DNA of 15,992 nt from Candidatus Falkowbacteria bacterium CG10_big_fil_rev_8_21_14_0_10_43_11 (lineage in GTDB: Bacteria > Patescibacteriota > Patescibacteriia > Patescibacteriales > XYC2-FULL-47-12), in assembly GCA_002778635.1 (NCBI GenBank), contig PFAS01000006.1, forward strand, positions 36,972 to 52,963, given 5' to 3'. Each line of letters starts with the position of its first letter. The first letter of the stretch is position 1. Shown piece by piece: positions 7,786 through 14,951 of this stretch. The notes beneath the pieces were generated by a model. It had not been told where the DNA came from, searched no databases, and worked only from the letters and a program-made list of their open reading frames with translations. The position numbers and the translations under genes were made by a program.

Positions 7786-7811
7786 AAAACAACGGTTCTC
7801 GCCGTTGTTTT
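7786..7811. terminator. Bidirectional terminator between trxA and rpoD
   Basis: AAAACAACGG (7786-7795), a 6-base loop, CCGTTGTTTT (7802-7811). The T run ends the + transcript of thioredoxin, and the complementary A runs provide a T-rich tail for rpoD on the minus strand. The right arm overlaps the 18-bp repeat at 7806-7823. Confidence 0.85.
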
Positions 7812-7823
7812 AATGTTTTAATG
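7806..7823. repeat. 18-bp repeat, copy B, at the 3' end of rpoD
   Basis: TGTTTTAATGTTTTAATG, identical to 4590-4607. It directly follows the rpoD stop and overlaps the terminator arm. Confidence 0.7.
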
Positions 7824-7824
7824 G

Positions 7825-9153
7825 CTAATAGTCCCTTAATTTCTCAATTCCGCCCATCTTTTGGATTCTTTCCAAAGATTTGGCTTCAATTTGGCGGATG
7901 CGCTCGCGCGTCACGTCAAACTCCTGCCCCACTTCTTCCAGAGTATGCGCTACGCCGTCAATGAGCCCGAAGCGCATTTCCAAAATTTTGCGCTCGCGCG
8001 GCGACAATTCTTTGATGATGTCGCGCACATAATCGCGCAGCAGTTTTAACGCGGCCGCGCGGTCCGGCATCACGTTTTTTACGTCTTCAATAAAATCTTC
8101 CAGCGTAGAGTCTTCTTCGTCGTCGCCAACGGTCGTTTCCAGCGACACGGTGTCCTGCGATATTTTTATGATATGGCGGACTTTATCCACTTCTTCTCCC
8201 ATTTCCGACGCGATTTCTTCAGGCATCGGCTCGCGGCCCAAATCCTGAATTAACTGCCGCTCTATTTGCTGAAATTTATTAATCGTTTCCACCATGTGCA
8301 CCGGAATGCGGATGGTGCGCGACTGGTCCGCTATCGCGCGCGTAATGGCCTGCCGCACCCACCAGGTGGCGTAAGTGGAAAATTTATAGCCCTTGCGGTA
8401 TTCAAATTTTTCCACCGCTTTAAACAAACCGATGTTTCCTTCCTGAATTAAATCCAACAGCGATAGCCCCTTGGCGCCCGCGAATTTTTTGGCGATGGAA
8501 ACGACCAAGCGCAGATTCGCCTGAATCAGCCGGTTAGCCGCTTCTTTGTCGCCTTTCTCTTTGCGCTTCGCGAGCTCTATTTCTTCCAGACTGGAGAGCA
8601 GCGGCACCTTGCCGATTTCGCGCAGATACATCTGGATGGAATCGGCCGAGAATTCCGTAATGTCAAACTTTTTCTTGCTCGCGATGTTTTCCACTATTTC
8701 TTTAAATTTATTCTCCTGCTTATTCTGCCCCGTGCTATCCGTATTCAAAAATCCCTCCGTGCCTTCAATGATTTGAATGCCGTGTTTGTTAAGTTCCTCC
8801 AAAAAACATTCGTAATCGTAAATGTAGCTTTCCAGCGCTGGAAAAGTGAATAAGAGTTCGGTTTCCGTGACAAAACCGCGCGAACGCCCTTTAAAAATTA
8901 AATTATCCATCCGCTCGTGGTTTGGTTTTTCTTCCGCTGGCGTTTTTTCCATTGCCTTCGGGCGCGTAAATTTTGCGCTTTTGGCTTTCTGGCCAAAGCG
9001 GCGCTCGGACCGCCCGTATTTATTTTTTGGCCGCTGTTTTTTTTGCCTGTTAAAAAAAGTCTGCTTCTTTGGCTTAAAGGCAGCTTTTTTATTGGCAAAT
9101 TTTTTCGGCTTATTTTTAAAATTGAGCTGCGTTTTATTTATTTTTTTTGGCAT
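7825..9153 (-). CDS. rpoD: Housekeeping sigma factor RpoD/SigA
   Basis: 442 residues. It directs RNA polymerase to -35/-10 promoters; several such promoters are visible in this window. Seen: a region 1.1-like domain at about 83-131 (RGFVTETELLFTFPALE), region 1.2 at 171-198 (DSIQMYLREIGKVPLLS), region 2 at about 208-280 (DLIQEGNIGLFKAVEKFEY and FSTYATWWVRQAITRAIADQ), region 3 at 281-360 (IRIPVHMVETINK), and region 4 at 370-442 (SPRERKILEMRFGL, then the helix-turn-helix TLEEVGQEFDVTRERIRQIE). Regions 2 and 4 are canonical. The first 68 residues are an unusual Lys/Arg-rich tract. The ATG at 9153 lies five bases after the dnaG stop, which supports translational coupling; Met68 (8952) is a weaker alternative start. 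The gene ends at the bidirectional terminator. Confidence 0.97.
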   Translation of the reverse strand: MPKKINKTQLNFKNKPKKFANKKAAFKPKKQTFFNRQKKQRPKNKYGRSERRFGQKAKSAKFTRPKAMEKTPAEEKPNHERMDNLIFKGRSRGFVTETELLFTFPALESYIYDYECFLEELNKHGIQIIEGTEGFLNTDSTGQNKQENKFKEIVENIASKKKFDITEFSADSIQMYLREIGKVPLLSSLEEIELAKRKEKGDKEAANRLIQANLRLVVSIAKKFAGAKGLSLLDLIQEGNIGLFKAVEKFEYRKGYKFSTYATWWVRQAITRAIADQSRTIRIPVHMVETINKFQQIERQLIQDLGREPMPEEIASEMGEEVDKVRHIIKISQDTVSLETTVGDDEEDSTLEDFIEDVKNVMPDRAAALKLLRDYVRDIIKELSPRERKILEMRFGLIDGVAHTLEEVGQEFDVTRERIRQIEAKSLERIQKMGGIEKLRDY

Positions 9154-9158
9154 AAAAA

Positions 9159-10988
9159 TTATTCGTCAAGCCGACGGACTTCATCGGCGATTATCTTAAA
9201 CTGATCCATGAATTCTTTGACCAAAACGCCGTCTTGAGCTTGTTCCGCTCCTTCCAGCCCCCGCTCTATTCCGAGCATTTTTTTTATTAAATGCTTGCGC
9301 TTTAATTGCCGCAGAATTTTGGCTATTTCCGCCTTTGCTTCCGCGGCGTTGATTTCGTAAAAATCCTTATCGGCCAAAAGGATGATGGCATCGGCTAAAT
9401 CCCGCAAACTTGCCAGTTCTTGCTCGCTCGCGGTAACATTGCCCAGCCAAACACTAAAATTATCCAAACTGAACGAGTTTGGATCACTGTTTATTTTATT
9501 ATAATAAATAACCAAATTTTTGTAAAATGTCCGATTTAACTCCTCCGCGAGAACGGCGGGCGAAATTTGATTGATGACATAACTTAAATGCTCGGGAAAT
9601 TTAAGGGTTAAAGCCAAAAGCGATTCGGTTAATAATTGGCTGTGGCTCACGCTTAATTCTTTATCGCCTTGGGTTTGGGGCGCGGCCGCCGTTTGGCCGC
9701 TTCGCTTTTTATTCGTTTTAACAAGCGCGTCGCGCAACGCCTGCTCGTTCACTTCCAACGCGTCCGCGAGGCGGCGAAGCCACGCGTCTTTTTCTATGCC
9801 GCTGGCAATAACATTTACCATATGCAAAAGTTTGGCCGCCGCCCGTTTCTTGTGCTCTATTTTATTCAAATCCAAATTCAGAAAAGTTTTGTCAAAATAA
9901 TAATCAACCACGCTCTGCGCCCGCTCGATCGCTTGCCGAAAATCGTCCGAATTACGCCGGATGCATTCGTCCGGATCTTTGCCGCCAGGCACCTGAATTA
10001 CTTTTACGTTCATTTCCTGCGCCAATGCCTGTTCAACGCCGCGCTCGGCCGCAACTTGGCCTGCCGCGTCAATATCAAAGGAAAATAAAATGTTATCGGT
10101 ATAGCGCTTGATTAATTTGATTTGGTCGGAAGACAAAGCCGTGCCGGAGCTCGCGACCACATTAATAAACCCGGCTTGATGCGCGGAAATCGCATCCATC
10201 TGGCCTTCCACGATTATTGCCGCTCCCGCCTCGCGGATGGCGTTTTTGGCTTTATCCAAACCGAATAAAATTTTGCTTTTGTCGTAAATCTTCGTTTGCG
10301 GAGAGTTGATGTACTTGCCCATTTTTTCCGTCGCTTCCCGCTCCGGGCTCACTCTAGCCGTAAAAGCGACCGGATTGCCGGCGATGTCGTTTATCGGAAA
10401 CATGATGCGGCCGCGGAAGCGGTTGTAATATCCCGGGCCGTTGTCTTTTTTTATCGCCAGTCCGGCTAAAAAAATTTCCTGCTCGCTAAACCCCTTGGTT
10501 TTTAAAAAATTATAAATGTCGTCCCAGCTCTCGCGGCTATAGCCGATTTGCCATTCGGCGATTATTTTTTCCGATAGTCCCCTTTTTTTTAAATACTCGC
10601 GCGCGTTCGTTGCCTCCGGCGTTTCTAATAATACTTTATGATAATATTTAACGGCCCAAACGACGGCGTCCAAGAGCCGGTTGCGCACGCTAGTTTCCTG
10701 CGGATTATACGATTGCAGCTGCACGCCGGCGCGAGGCGCGAGTTGGCGCAAGGTTTCAATAAACGACAGGCCTTCTATTTCCATGACGAACGAAAATACG
10801 TCGCCGCCTTTTTGGCAGCCAAAACAGCGCCAAATCTGCCGCTCGGGCGAGACGACGAACGAGGGTGTTTTCTCGCGGTGGAACGGGCAGCGCGCGGTAA
10901 AATTAACCCCAACCGGCTTAAGTTGTATGTATTCGCGTATTACTTCCACGATGTCCAGTCTTGATTTTATTTCTTCGGCTTGGCTCAT
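9159..10988 (-). CDS. dnaG: DNA primase DnaG
   Basis: 609 residues, normal length. It synthesises RNA primers for lagging-strand replication and is recruited by DnaB helicase. Seen: an N-terminal CHC2 zinc finger with Cys34, His37, Cys55 and Cys58 (CPFHREKTPSF ... CFGCQKGGDVFSF); the catalytic core with YNRFRGRIMFPI (188-199) and KYINSPQT (225-232); a TOPRIM fold with IIVEGQMDA (Glu261) and FDIDAAG (Asp305, Asp307), followed by GKDPDE (336-341); and a C-terminal helical helicase-interaction domain from about 450. The usual DGD is DID here, which keeps both acids. The ATG at 10988 gives the normal N-terminus. It has its own promoter candidate at 11017-11045 and is followed five bases later by rpoD; rpsU, often first in this operon, is absent from the adjacent position. 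Confidence 0.97.
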   Translation of the reverse strand: MSQAEEIKSRLDIVEVIREYIQLKPVGVNFTARCPFHREKTPSFVVSPERQIWRCFGCQKGGDVFSFVMEIEGLSFIETLRQLAPRAGVQLQSYNPQETSVRNRLLDAVVWAVKYYHKVLLETPEATNAREYLKKRGLSEKIIAEWQIGYSRESWDDIYNFLKTKGFSEQEIFLAGLAIKKDNGPGYYNRFRGRIMFPINDIAGNPVAFTARVSPEREATEKMGKYINSPQTKIYDKSKILFGLDKAKNAIREAGAAIIVEGQMDAISAHQAGFINVVASSGTALSSDQIKLIKRYTDNILFSFDIDAAGQVAAERGVEQALAQEMNVKVIQVPGGKDPDECIRRNSDDFRQAIERAQSVVDYYFDKTFLNLDLNKIEHKKRAAAKLLHMVNVIASGIEKDAWLRRLADALEVNEQALRDALVKTNKKRSGQTAAAPQTQGDKELSVSHSQLLTESLLALTLKFPEHLSYVINQISPAVLAEELNRTFYKNLVIYYNKINSDPNSFSLDNFSVWLGNVTASEQELASLRDLADAIILLADKDFYEINAAEAKAEIAKILRQLKRKHLIKKMLGIERGLEGAEQAQDGVLVKEFMDQFKIIADEVRRLDE

Positions 10989-11016
10989 TGACTTTTCTTA
11001 TTATTTTAGTGAAATA

Positions 11017-11045
11017 ACCTTAACATGAGATAGTAAAAATCTCAA
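11017..11045 (-). promoter_or_regulatory. Promoter of the dnaG-rpoD unit
   Basis: Minus strand TTGAGA (11045-11040, five of six consensus), 17-base spacer, TAAGGT (11022-11017) preceded by TGT, an extended -10 arrangement. It lies 28 bases upstream of the dnaG ATG. Confidence 0.6.
11026..11044. promoter_or_regulatory. Inverted repeat inside the dnaG-rpoD promoter
   Basis: TGAGAT (11026-11031), 7-base spacer, ATCTCA (11039-11044). It covers the -35 box and much of the spacer, a suitable place for a repressor. The arms are short, so chance symmetry is possible. Confidence 0.35.
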
Positions 11046-11073
11046 ATTGATCTTTATCTAAAATCAGGAGGTG

Positions 11074-11098
11074 AAAAAGCAGAATGTAAAAATTCTGC
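11074..11098 (-). terminator. Rho-independent terminator after alr
   Basis: Minus strand GCAGAAT (11098-11092), 6-base loop, ATTCTGC (11085-11079), then five Ts (11078-11074). It separates the cell-wall cluster from dnaG-rpoD. Confidence 0.7.
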
Positions 11099-11103
11099 CG
11101 ATT

Positions 11104-12210
11104 TTATTTAAAAATTCTTTTTATTTCCGGATTGATTCTCGCTATTATTTCATAATTAATCGTGCCGATTTTTTGCGCCAGCTCATCGGCGGTAATTGCC
11201 TGCCTGCCCTGCCTGCCGATCAAAATCACTTCGTCTCCTTCACGCGCGCTTTTATCAACCTCCGCCATCATTAAATTCATGCACGCCCGCCCGCGCACCG
11301 GGCAACGCTTGCCCTTTATTATTACTTCGCCGCAGTTTGATAATCTTCGGTCATAACCGTCCGCGTAACCTATGGGCAAGACAGCTACTTTAGCCGCTTT
11401 TTTAAACTGATAAGTCAAGCCATAGCCTATTTTTTCACCCGGCTTAATTTTTTTAACCTGCGCCACTTTTGTTTTCCAGGACAGCGCGGGCTTAAGATTT
11501 AATTTTCCGCTCTTAACCAGCGACCCCAGCCCATACATGGCTATCCCAATCCTAGCCATGTTAAAATTGCCGTCGCGCATAAATAAGCTGCCGGCGGAAG
11601 CGGCTACGTGCGTTATCGGAATTTTAACTCTCTTGTTTACTTTCCCAACTATCTTTCTAAATTTTTCAATTTGATGTTTGGTAAAAATTTCATTTTCAGC
11701 GTCGGCAAAATGGGAAAAAATTCCCTGAATTTTTATTTGCGGTACGCGCTGTATAATTGCAATAACGCGTTCAACTTCTTCAGGCGCAAATCCCAGCCGC
11801 CGCATGCCGGTATCAAATTTAAGATGAATCTTCAGCGCAGAGACGAGGCAATGTTTCGTTTCTGCGCAAGCCGCAATGGCTTTTATCTGTCTAATGCTAT
11901 AAACCGCCAGTTCAATGTTATTTTTTATCAACTCCGGCAAATTTTTTTCCGCCCAATAGCTCAAAACTAAAATCGGCAGCTTAATTTTGGCCGCCCGCAA
12001 ACTTAACGCCTCTTCATCGTTCACCACCGCCAAATAGTCCGCTAATTTTTCTTTTTCTAAAAAACGGGCCATTGGAATCATCCCGTGGCCGTAAGCGTTG
12101 CTTTTTATAACCGCCGCCACTTTATATCCATGCGGCAAAATGCCCCTTATCTCTTTGATATTATGCGCAATAGCGCGCGTATTAATTTCCACCCAAGAAA
12201 GAGAGTTCAT
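11104..12210 (-). CDS. alr: Alanine racemase (PLP-dependent)
   Basis: 368 residues, typical length. It interconverts L- and D-alanine to supply D-Ala for peptidoglycan. It has a fold-type III barrel with AVIKSNAYGHG (33-43), where Lys36 carries pyridoxal phosphate, and KFDTGMRRLGF (131-141). MARIGIAMYGL has Arg220, matching the PLP-contacting Arg219 of the Geobacillus enzyme. The C-terminal beta domain has IGYGLTY with the second catalytic base Tyr263 (family Tyr265), GYADGY (281-286) and CMNLMMAEV (310-318). The last deviates slightly from the usual CMDQ motif. It lies 46 bases after ddl on the same strand, and a terminator follows. The ATG at 12210 fits the family N-terminus (WVEINTRAIAHNI). 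No Shine-Dalgarno motif is seen, so coupling to ddl transcription is likely. Confidence 0.96.
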   Translation of the reverse strand: MNSLSWVEINTRAIAHNIKEIRGILPHGYKVAAVIKSNAYGHGMIPMARFLEKEKLADYLAVVNDEEALSLRAAKIKLPILVLSYWAEKNLPELIKNNIELAVYSIRQIKAIAACAETKHCLVSALKIHLKFDTGMRRLGFAPEEVERVIAIIQRVPQIKIQGIFSHFADAENEIFTKHQIEKFRKIVGKVNKRVKIPITHVAASAGSLFMRDGNFNMARIGIAMYGLGSLVKSGKLNLKPALSWKTKVAQVKKIKPGEKIGYGLTYQFKKAAKVAVLPIGYADGYDRRLSNCGEVIIKGKRCPVRGRACMNLMMAEVDKSAREGDEVILIGRQGRQAITADELAQKIGTINYEIIARINPEIKRIFK

Positions 12211-12256
12211 AAAAAATATAATTTGTTTTATTTGTTGTGGATTTGTTGATTTGTGG

Positions 12257-13405
12257 CTATTGTTTCAACTTCAGGGAATTCGCCTGCGCTAAAATGTCAG
12301 ATTCAAAAGTTGAGGTTAATTCTTTTTTTTCCGCGTATTTTTCCCGCGCCAGTTTAATTAATTTTTGCAATAAATCTTCAAACTCCACCCCGCTTTTTGC
12401 CCATAAATGATGATACAGCGTTCCCGGCATCGTATTAATTTCGTTGGCGTACATTTTTCCTTCTTTTTTATCATACAAAAAATCCACGCGGGCGGTACCG
12501 GAACAGCCGAACAGTTTAAAAATTCGCTTGGCTAATTCCTGCGCGGAACGGGTAGTTCCCTCGTCCAGCCGCGCCGGAATAACTAATTTGCTTTCCGCGT
12601 TGCCCAGTTGCGCGCCGCCTTCGTCCAAATATTTGTCTTCGTAAGAAAATAAATCGTCCCCGAATAAAGATTCCTGCAGAACTGACGCTTGCGGCTCGTC
12701 ATTCCCTAATACCGCGCAAGTCACATCCATTAAATTTTCCACTCCTTCTTCCGCTAAAATTTTACCGTCGTAATGCAAAGCGACTTCAATGGCGTTTTGC
12801 AACCCTTCATTATCTTTTACTTTAGTAATGCCAATGGAAGAGCCGAGCCGAGCCGGTTTGACAAACAGCGGATATTTTAATTCCGCGATTTTTTTCATAA
12901 TTATGTCTTGGTTATGTTCAAACTCATGGGCGTTAAAAGCGATAAATTTCGCGGTTAAAATATTATGCGCCAAATATAATTCTTTAGTCAAAACTTTGTC
13001 CATGGCGATGGCCGATGACGCGACGTCGCAGCCGACATACGGCAAATCGCACAGTTCAAACAGCCCTGGCGCGGTTCCATCCTCGCCGTTTTGGCCGTGA
13101 AACGCCGGAAAAGCCAAATTAATTTCTATTTCTTGGCCAAATAATCCTTTTTGCTTAAAAACCATCCGGCCGCGCGAATTTTCCAAATCCAAATAATACG
13201 GCTTTAGTTTAGTTAAATCGCCGCCATCTTTAAAGAAAGCCAGTTTGCCTAATTCTTCCCCTAAAAACCACCTGCCTTGTTTATCCAAATAAATCGGAAC
13301 AACATTATAATTTAATTTTTTTAAGCCCGAAATAATAAACTCTCCGGTAATAATGGACACGTCATGCTCCGGGCTTCTGCTGCCAAAAAATACGCCTATT
13401 GTCAT
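12257..13405 (-). CDS. ddl: D-alanine--D-alanine ligase
   Basis: 382 residues. It uses ATP to join two D-alanines into the dipeptide that MurF then uses. ATP-grasp features in order: GSRSPEHDVSI (8-18, with the N-terminal catalytic Glu13), AFHGQNGEDGT (101-111), VKPARLGSSIGI (182-193, nucleotide-binding Lys and glycine loop), FSYEDKYLDEGG (253-264, with the Tyr/Lys of the omega loop), and ARVDF (305-309) plus NEINTMPGT (321-329), giving the metal ligands Asp308, Glu322 and Asn324. The retained YEDKY tyrosine favours D-Ala-D-Ala over the D-lactate type. The C-terminus carries a short charged extension (about 360-382). The gene lies between murF and alr on one strand; spacing to murF is 106 bases with a small hairpin. 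No Shine-Dalgarno motif precedes the ATG at 13405. Confidence 0.96.
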   Translation of the reverse strand: MTIGVFFGSRSPEHDVSIITGEFIISGLKKLNYNVVPIYLDKQGRWFLGEELGKLAFFKDGGDLTKLKPYYLDLENSRGRMVFKQKGLFGQEIEINLAFPAFHGQNGEDGTAPGLFELCDLPYVGCDVASSAIAMDKVLTKELYLAHNILTAKFIAFNAHEFEHNQDIIMKKIAELKYPLFVKPARLGSSIGITKVKDNEGLQNAIEVALHYDGKILAEEGVENLMDVTCAVLGNDEPQASVLQESLFGDDLFSYEDKYLDEGGAQLGNAESKLVIPARLDEGTTRSAQELAKRIFKLFGCSGTARVDFLYDKKEGKMYANEINTMPGTLYHHLWAKSGVEFEDLLQKLIKLAREKYAEKKELTSTFESDILAQANSLKLKQ

Positions 13406-13479
13406 AAAAGTAATTTAATTTCTAAACTTCATGCTATCGCGTTTAAAAATTAATTAATTTGATTATTGTTTGCAAATTG

Positions 13480-13495
13480 TCCCGAGTTCTCGGGA
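13480..13495. other. Short hairpin in the murF-ddl spacer
   Basis: TCCCGAG (13480-13486), TT, CTCGGGA (13489-13495), in an otherwise very AT-rich spacer (13406-13511). The minus-strand T tract after it is poor (ACAATTTG), so it may be a weak terminator, an mRNA-end stabiliser or a processing site. No clear ddl promoter was seen; the best match is TTGCAA at 13475-13470. Confidence 0.4.
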
Positions 13496-13511
13496 TTGAA
13501 AATTAAAAATT

Positions 13512-14951
13512 TTATAGGTAATTATCCGGCCAATCGTTCTGGAATAATACGACATCCCCCGCTTTGGTAATATTTTTTATTCCGGCGTGCGCGGAAGCGG
13601 CACCGTCAAAACAAATAATATTTTTTTTATCAAAACCGTTTTCCAGCAATCCTTGCTCAATATGCGGCGTCGCGCTGTTTTTAATTAAAATAACCTTGTC
13701 GGCAACTTTGCTTAATTGTTTGCCAATATTATAATGCGCTTCCTTGATTTTGCCGCCCGTTTCCACCAAGCCGGGCGTAATATAAATTTTGCGCCTATTT
13801 TTAAAATTAGCCAGCGTTTTAATTGCTTCTTTTACGCCGTTAGAATTGCCGTTGTAGCTGTCGTCAATTACTAAAACATCATTTTTGCCTTTAATTGACT
13901 GCAAGCGGTGTTCAATCGGCTTAAGGCGGGAAATTCCCCGCCTGATTTGTTCAACGGTTAGGCCTAATTCCCGCGCGATTATTATTCCGGCAATGATATC
14001 GCCAAAAATATATTCACCCAAAAACGGAGTTTTAATCAAACCGATTGGAGCCAGTCCTGATAGTTCCGCGCTCTGTCCGCTACCGTCGGTAAAAAATTTT
14101 CGGTTGGAAATTTGATAATCACGGAGATAATTGTAAGCCGCACCGTAAAAAAAAGTCTGCCGTCCGCCCAAAAAACGCTGATAATTTTTTACTACCCGCT
14201 CGTCATCCGCGTTTAAAATAATTTTAGCGTCTTTGTTGACGTTAGCGATTATTTCAAACTTGGCTTTAACCGTGTTTTCCAAGCTGCCGAATCTTTCCAG
14301 ATGGCTTTCGTTGATTCCAGTCAAAACGCTGAAATTTGGCTGAATAATCCGGCATAACTTTTTTATGTCGCCGCGCCGGTACGCCCCCATTTCCAAAATC
14401 AAAACATCAACGCTTTCGTCTAATTCGTTTAAAATCAAGCGCGCGATTCCTAGGGCCGTGTTTTTGTTTTCCTCGCTTTTTAAAACTTTAAATTTTTCCG
14501 CCAGTATGCCGGCTAAAACTTCCTTTATGGTGGTTTTGCCATAACTGCCGGTAATGCCTATTACCGTTAAATTACTATATTTATTGGCCTTATTTTTGGC
14601 TAAAAAAAGAATAAATTCTTTAGCGGCTAAATCAGCCGGCCATAAAATCAATACCGCCAGCGCGGCTAAAAAGCCAAAAAAATTATAGCTTAATAAAACG
14701 GCAACGGCGAATAACGCGCAAAACCAAAATAGATTTTCCCGGCCGGCGGTATTCCAAATAAAAACCGTCAACAGCAAAAACAGCCCGGCGGAAATAAAAC
14801 AGATTGCCAAAATTTTTCCGGTCCAAATTAATTCTTGCCGCGGCTGATCAAAAACTTTGAATTTTCTTTTTAACAAAATCTTTAAAAATCTGGCGATATC
14901 GTAATTTTCCAGCTGCAGCAGATAAAGTTGGGATTTAATTTTATTTTTCAT
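13512..14951 (-). CDS. murF: MurF-type Mur ligase with an N-terminal membrane segment
   Basis: 479 residues. By family it adds D-Ala-D-Ala to the UDP-MurNAc-tripeptide. Seen: ATP loop GITGSYGKTT (132-141, Lys139), ENKNTALGIARL (161-172), LEMGAYRRGDI (186-196), INESHLERFGSLENTVKAKFEI (213-234; the Mur His and Lys region), NADDE (247-251), PIEHRLQ (345-351) and the MurF-like DDSYNGNS (363-370). The central and C-terminal Mur ligase domains are complete. The first ~125 residues are not the usual MurF substrate-binding domain: a charged start is followed by hydrophobic stretches at about 43-66, 74-90 and 90-105, probably two or three membrane helices. The start (14951) overlaps the hydrolase stop by 11 bases, suggesting coupling. 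Neighbours ddl and alr support the peptidoglycan role; a different Mur-like substrate cannot be excluded. Confidence 0.85.
   Translation of the reverse strand: MKNKIKSQLYLLQLENYDIARFLKILLKRKFKVFDQPRQELIWTGKILAICFISAGLFLLLTVFIWNTAGRENLFWFCALFAVAVLLSYNFFGFLAALAVLILWPADLAAKEFILFLAKNKANKYSNLTVIGITGSYGKTTIKEVLAGILAEKFKVLKSEENKNTALGIARLILNELDESVDVLILEMGAYRRGDIKKLCRIIQPNFSVLTGINESHLERFGSLENTVKAKFEIIANVNKDAKIILNADDERVVKNYQRFLGGRQTFFYGAAYNYLRDYQISNRKFFTDGSGQSAELSGLAPIGLIKTPFLGEYIFGDIIAGIIIARELGLTVEQIRRGISRLKPIEHRLQSIKGKNDVLVIDDSYNGNSNGVKEAIKTLANFKNRRKIYITPGLVETGGKIKEAHYNIGKQLSKVADKVILIKNSATPHIEQGLLENGFDKKNIICFDGAASAHAGIKNITKAGDVVLFQNDWPDNYL

Noticed and set aside
8846..9204. Plus-strand ORFs rich in Phe/Leu opposite the rpoD N-terminus
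   Set aside because: They mirror the Lys/Arg-rich codons of the RpoD extension, overlap each other and have no ribosome binding site or family motif.
11066..11274. AGGAGGTG on the + strand followed by a GTG-started ORF and by an ATG-TAA mini-ORF
   Set aside because: The GTG directly abuts the AGGAG with no spacing, the ORF is a shadow of alr in the other strand, and the ATG is followed at once by a stop; the segment is explained by the alr terminator.
12211..12256. Separate promoter for alr in the ddl-alr gap
   Set aside because: A TATATT-like box exists but no -35 match at suitable spacing; cotranscription with ddl is simpler.
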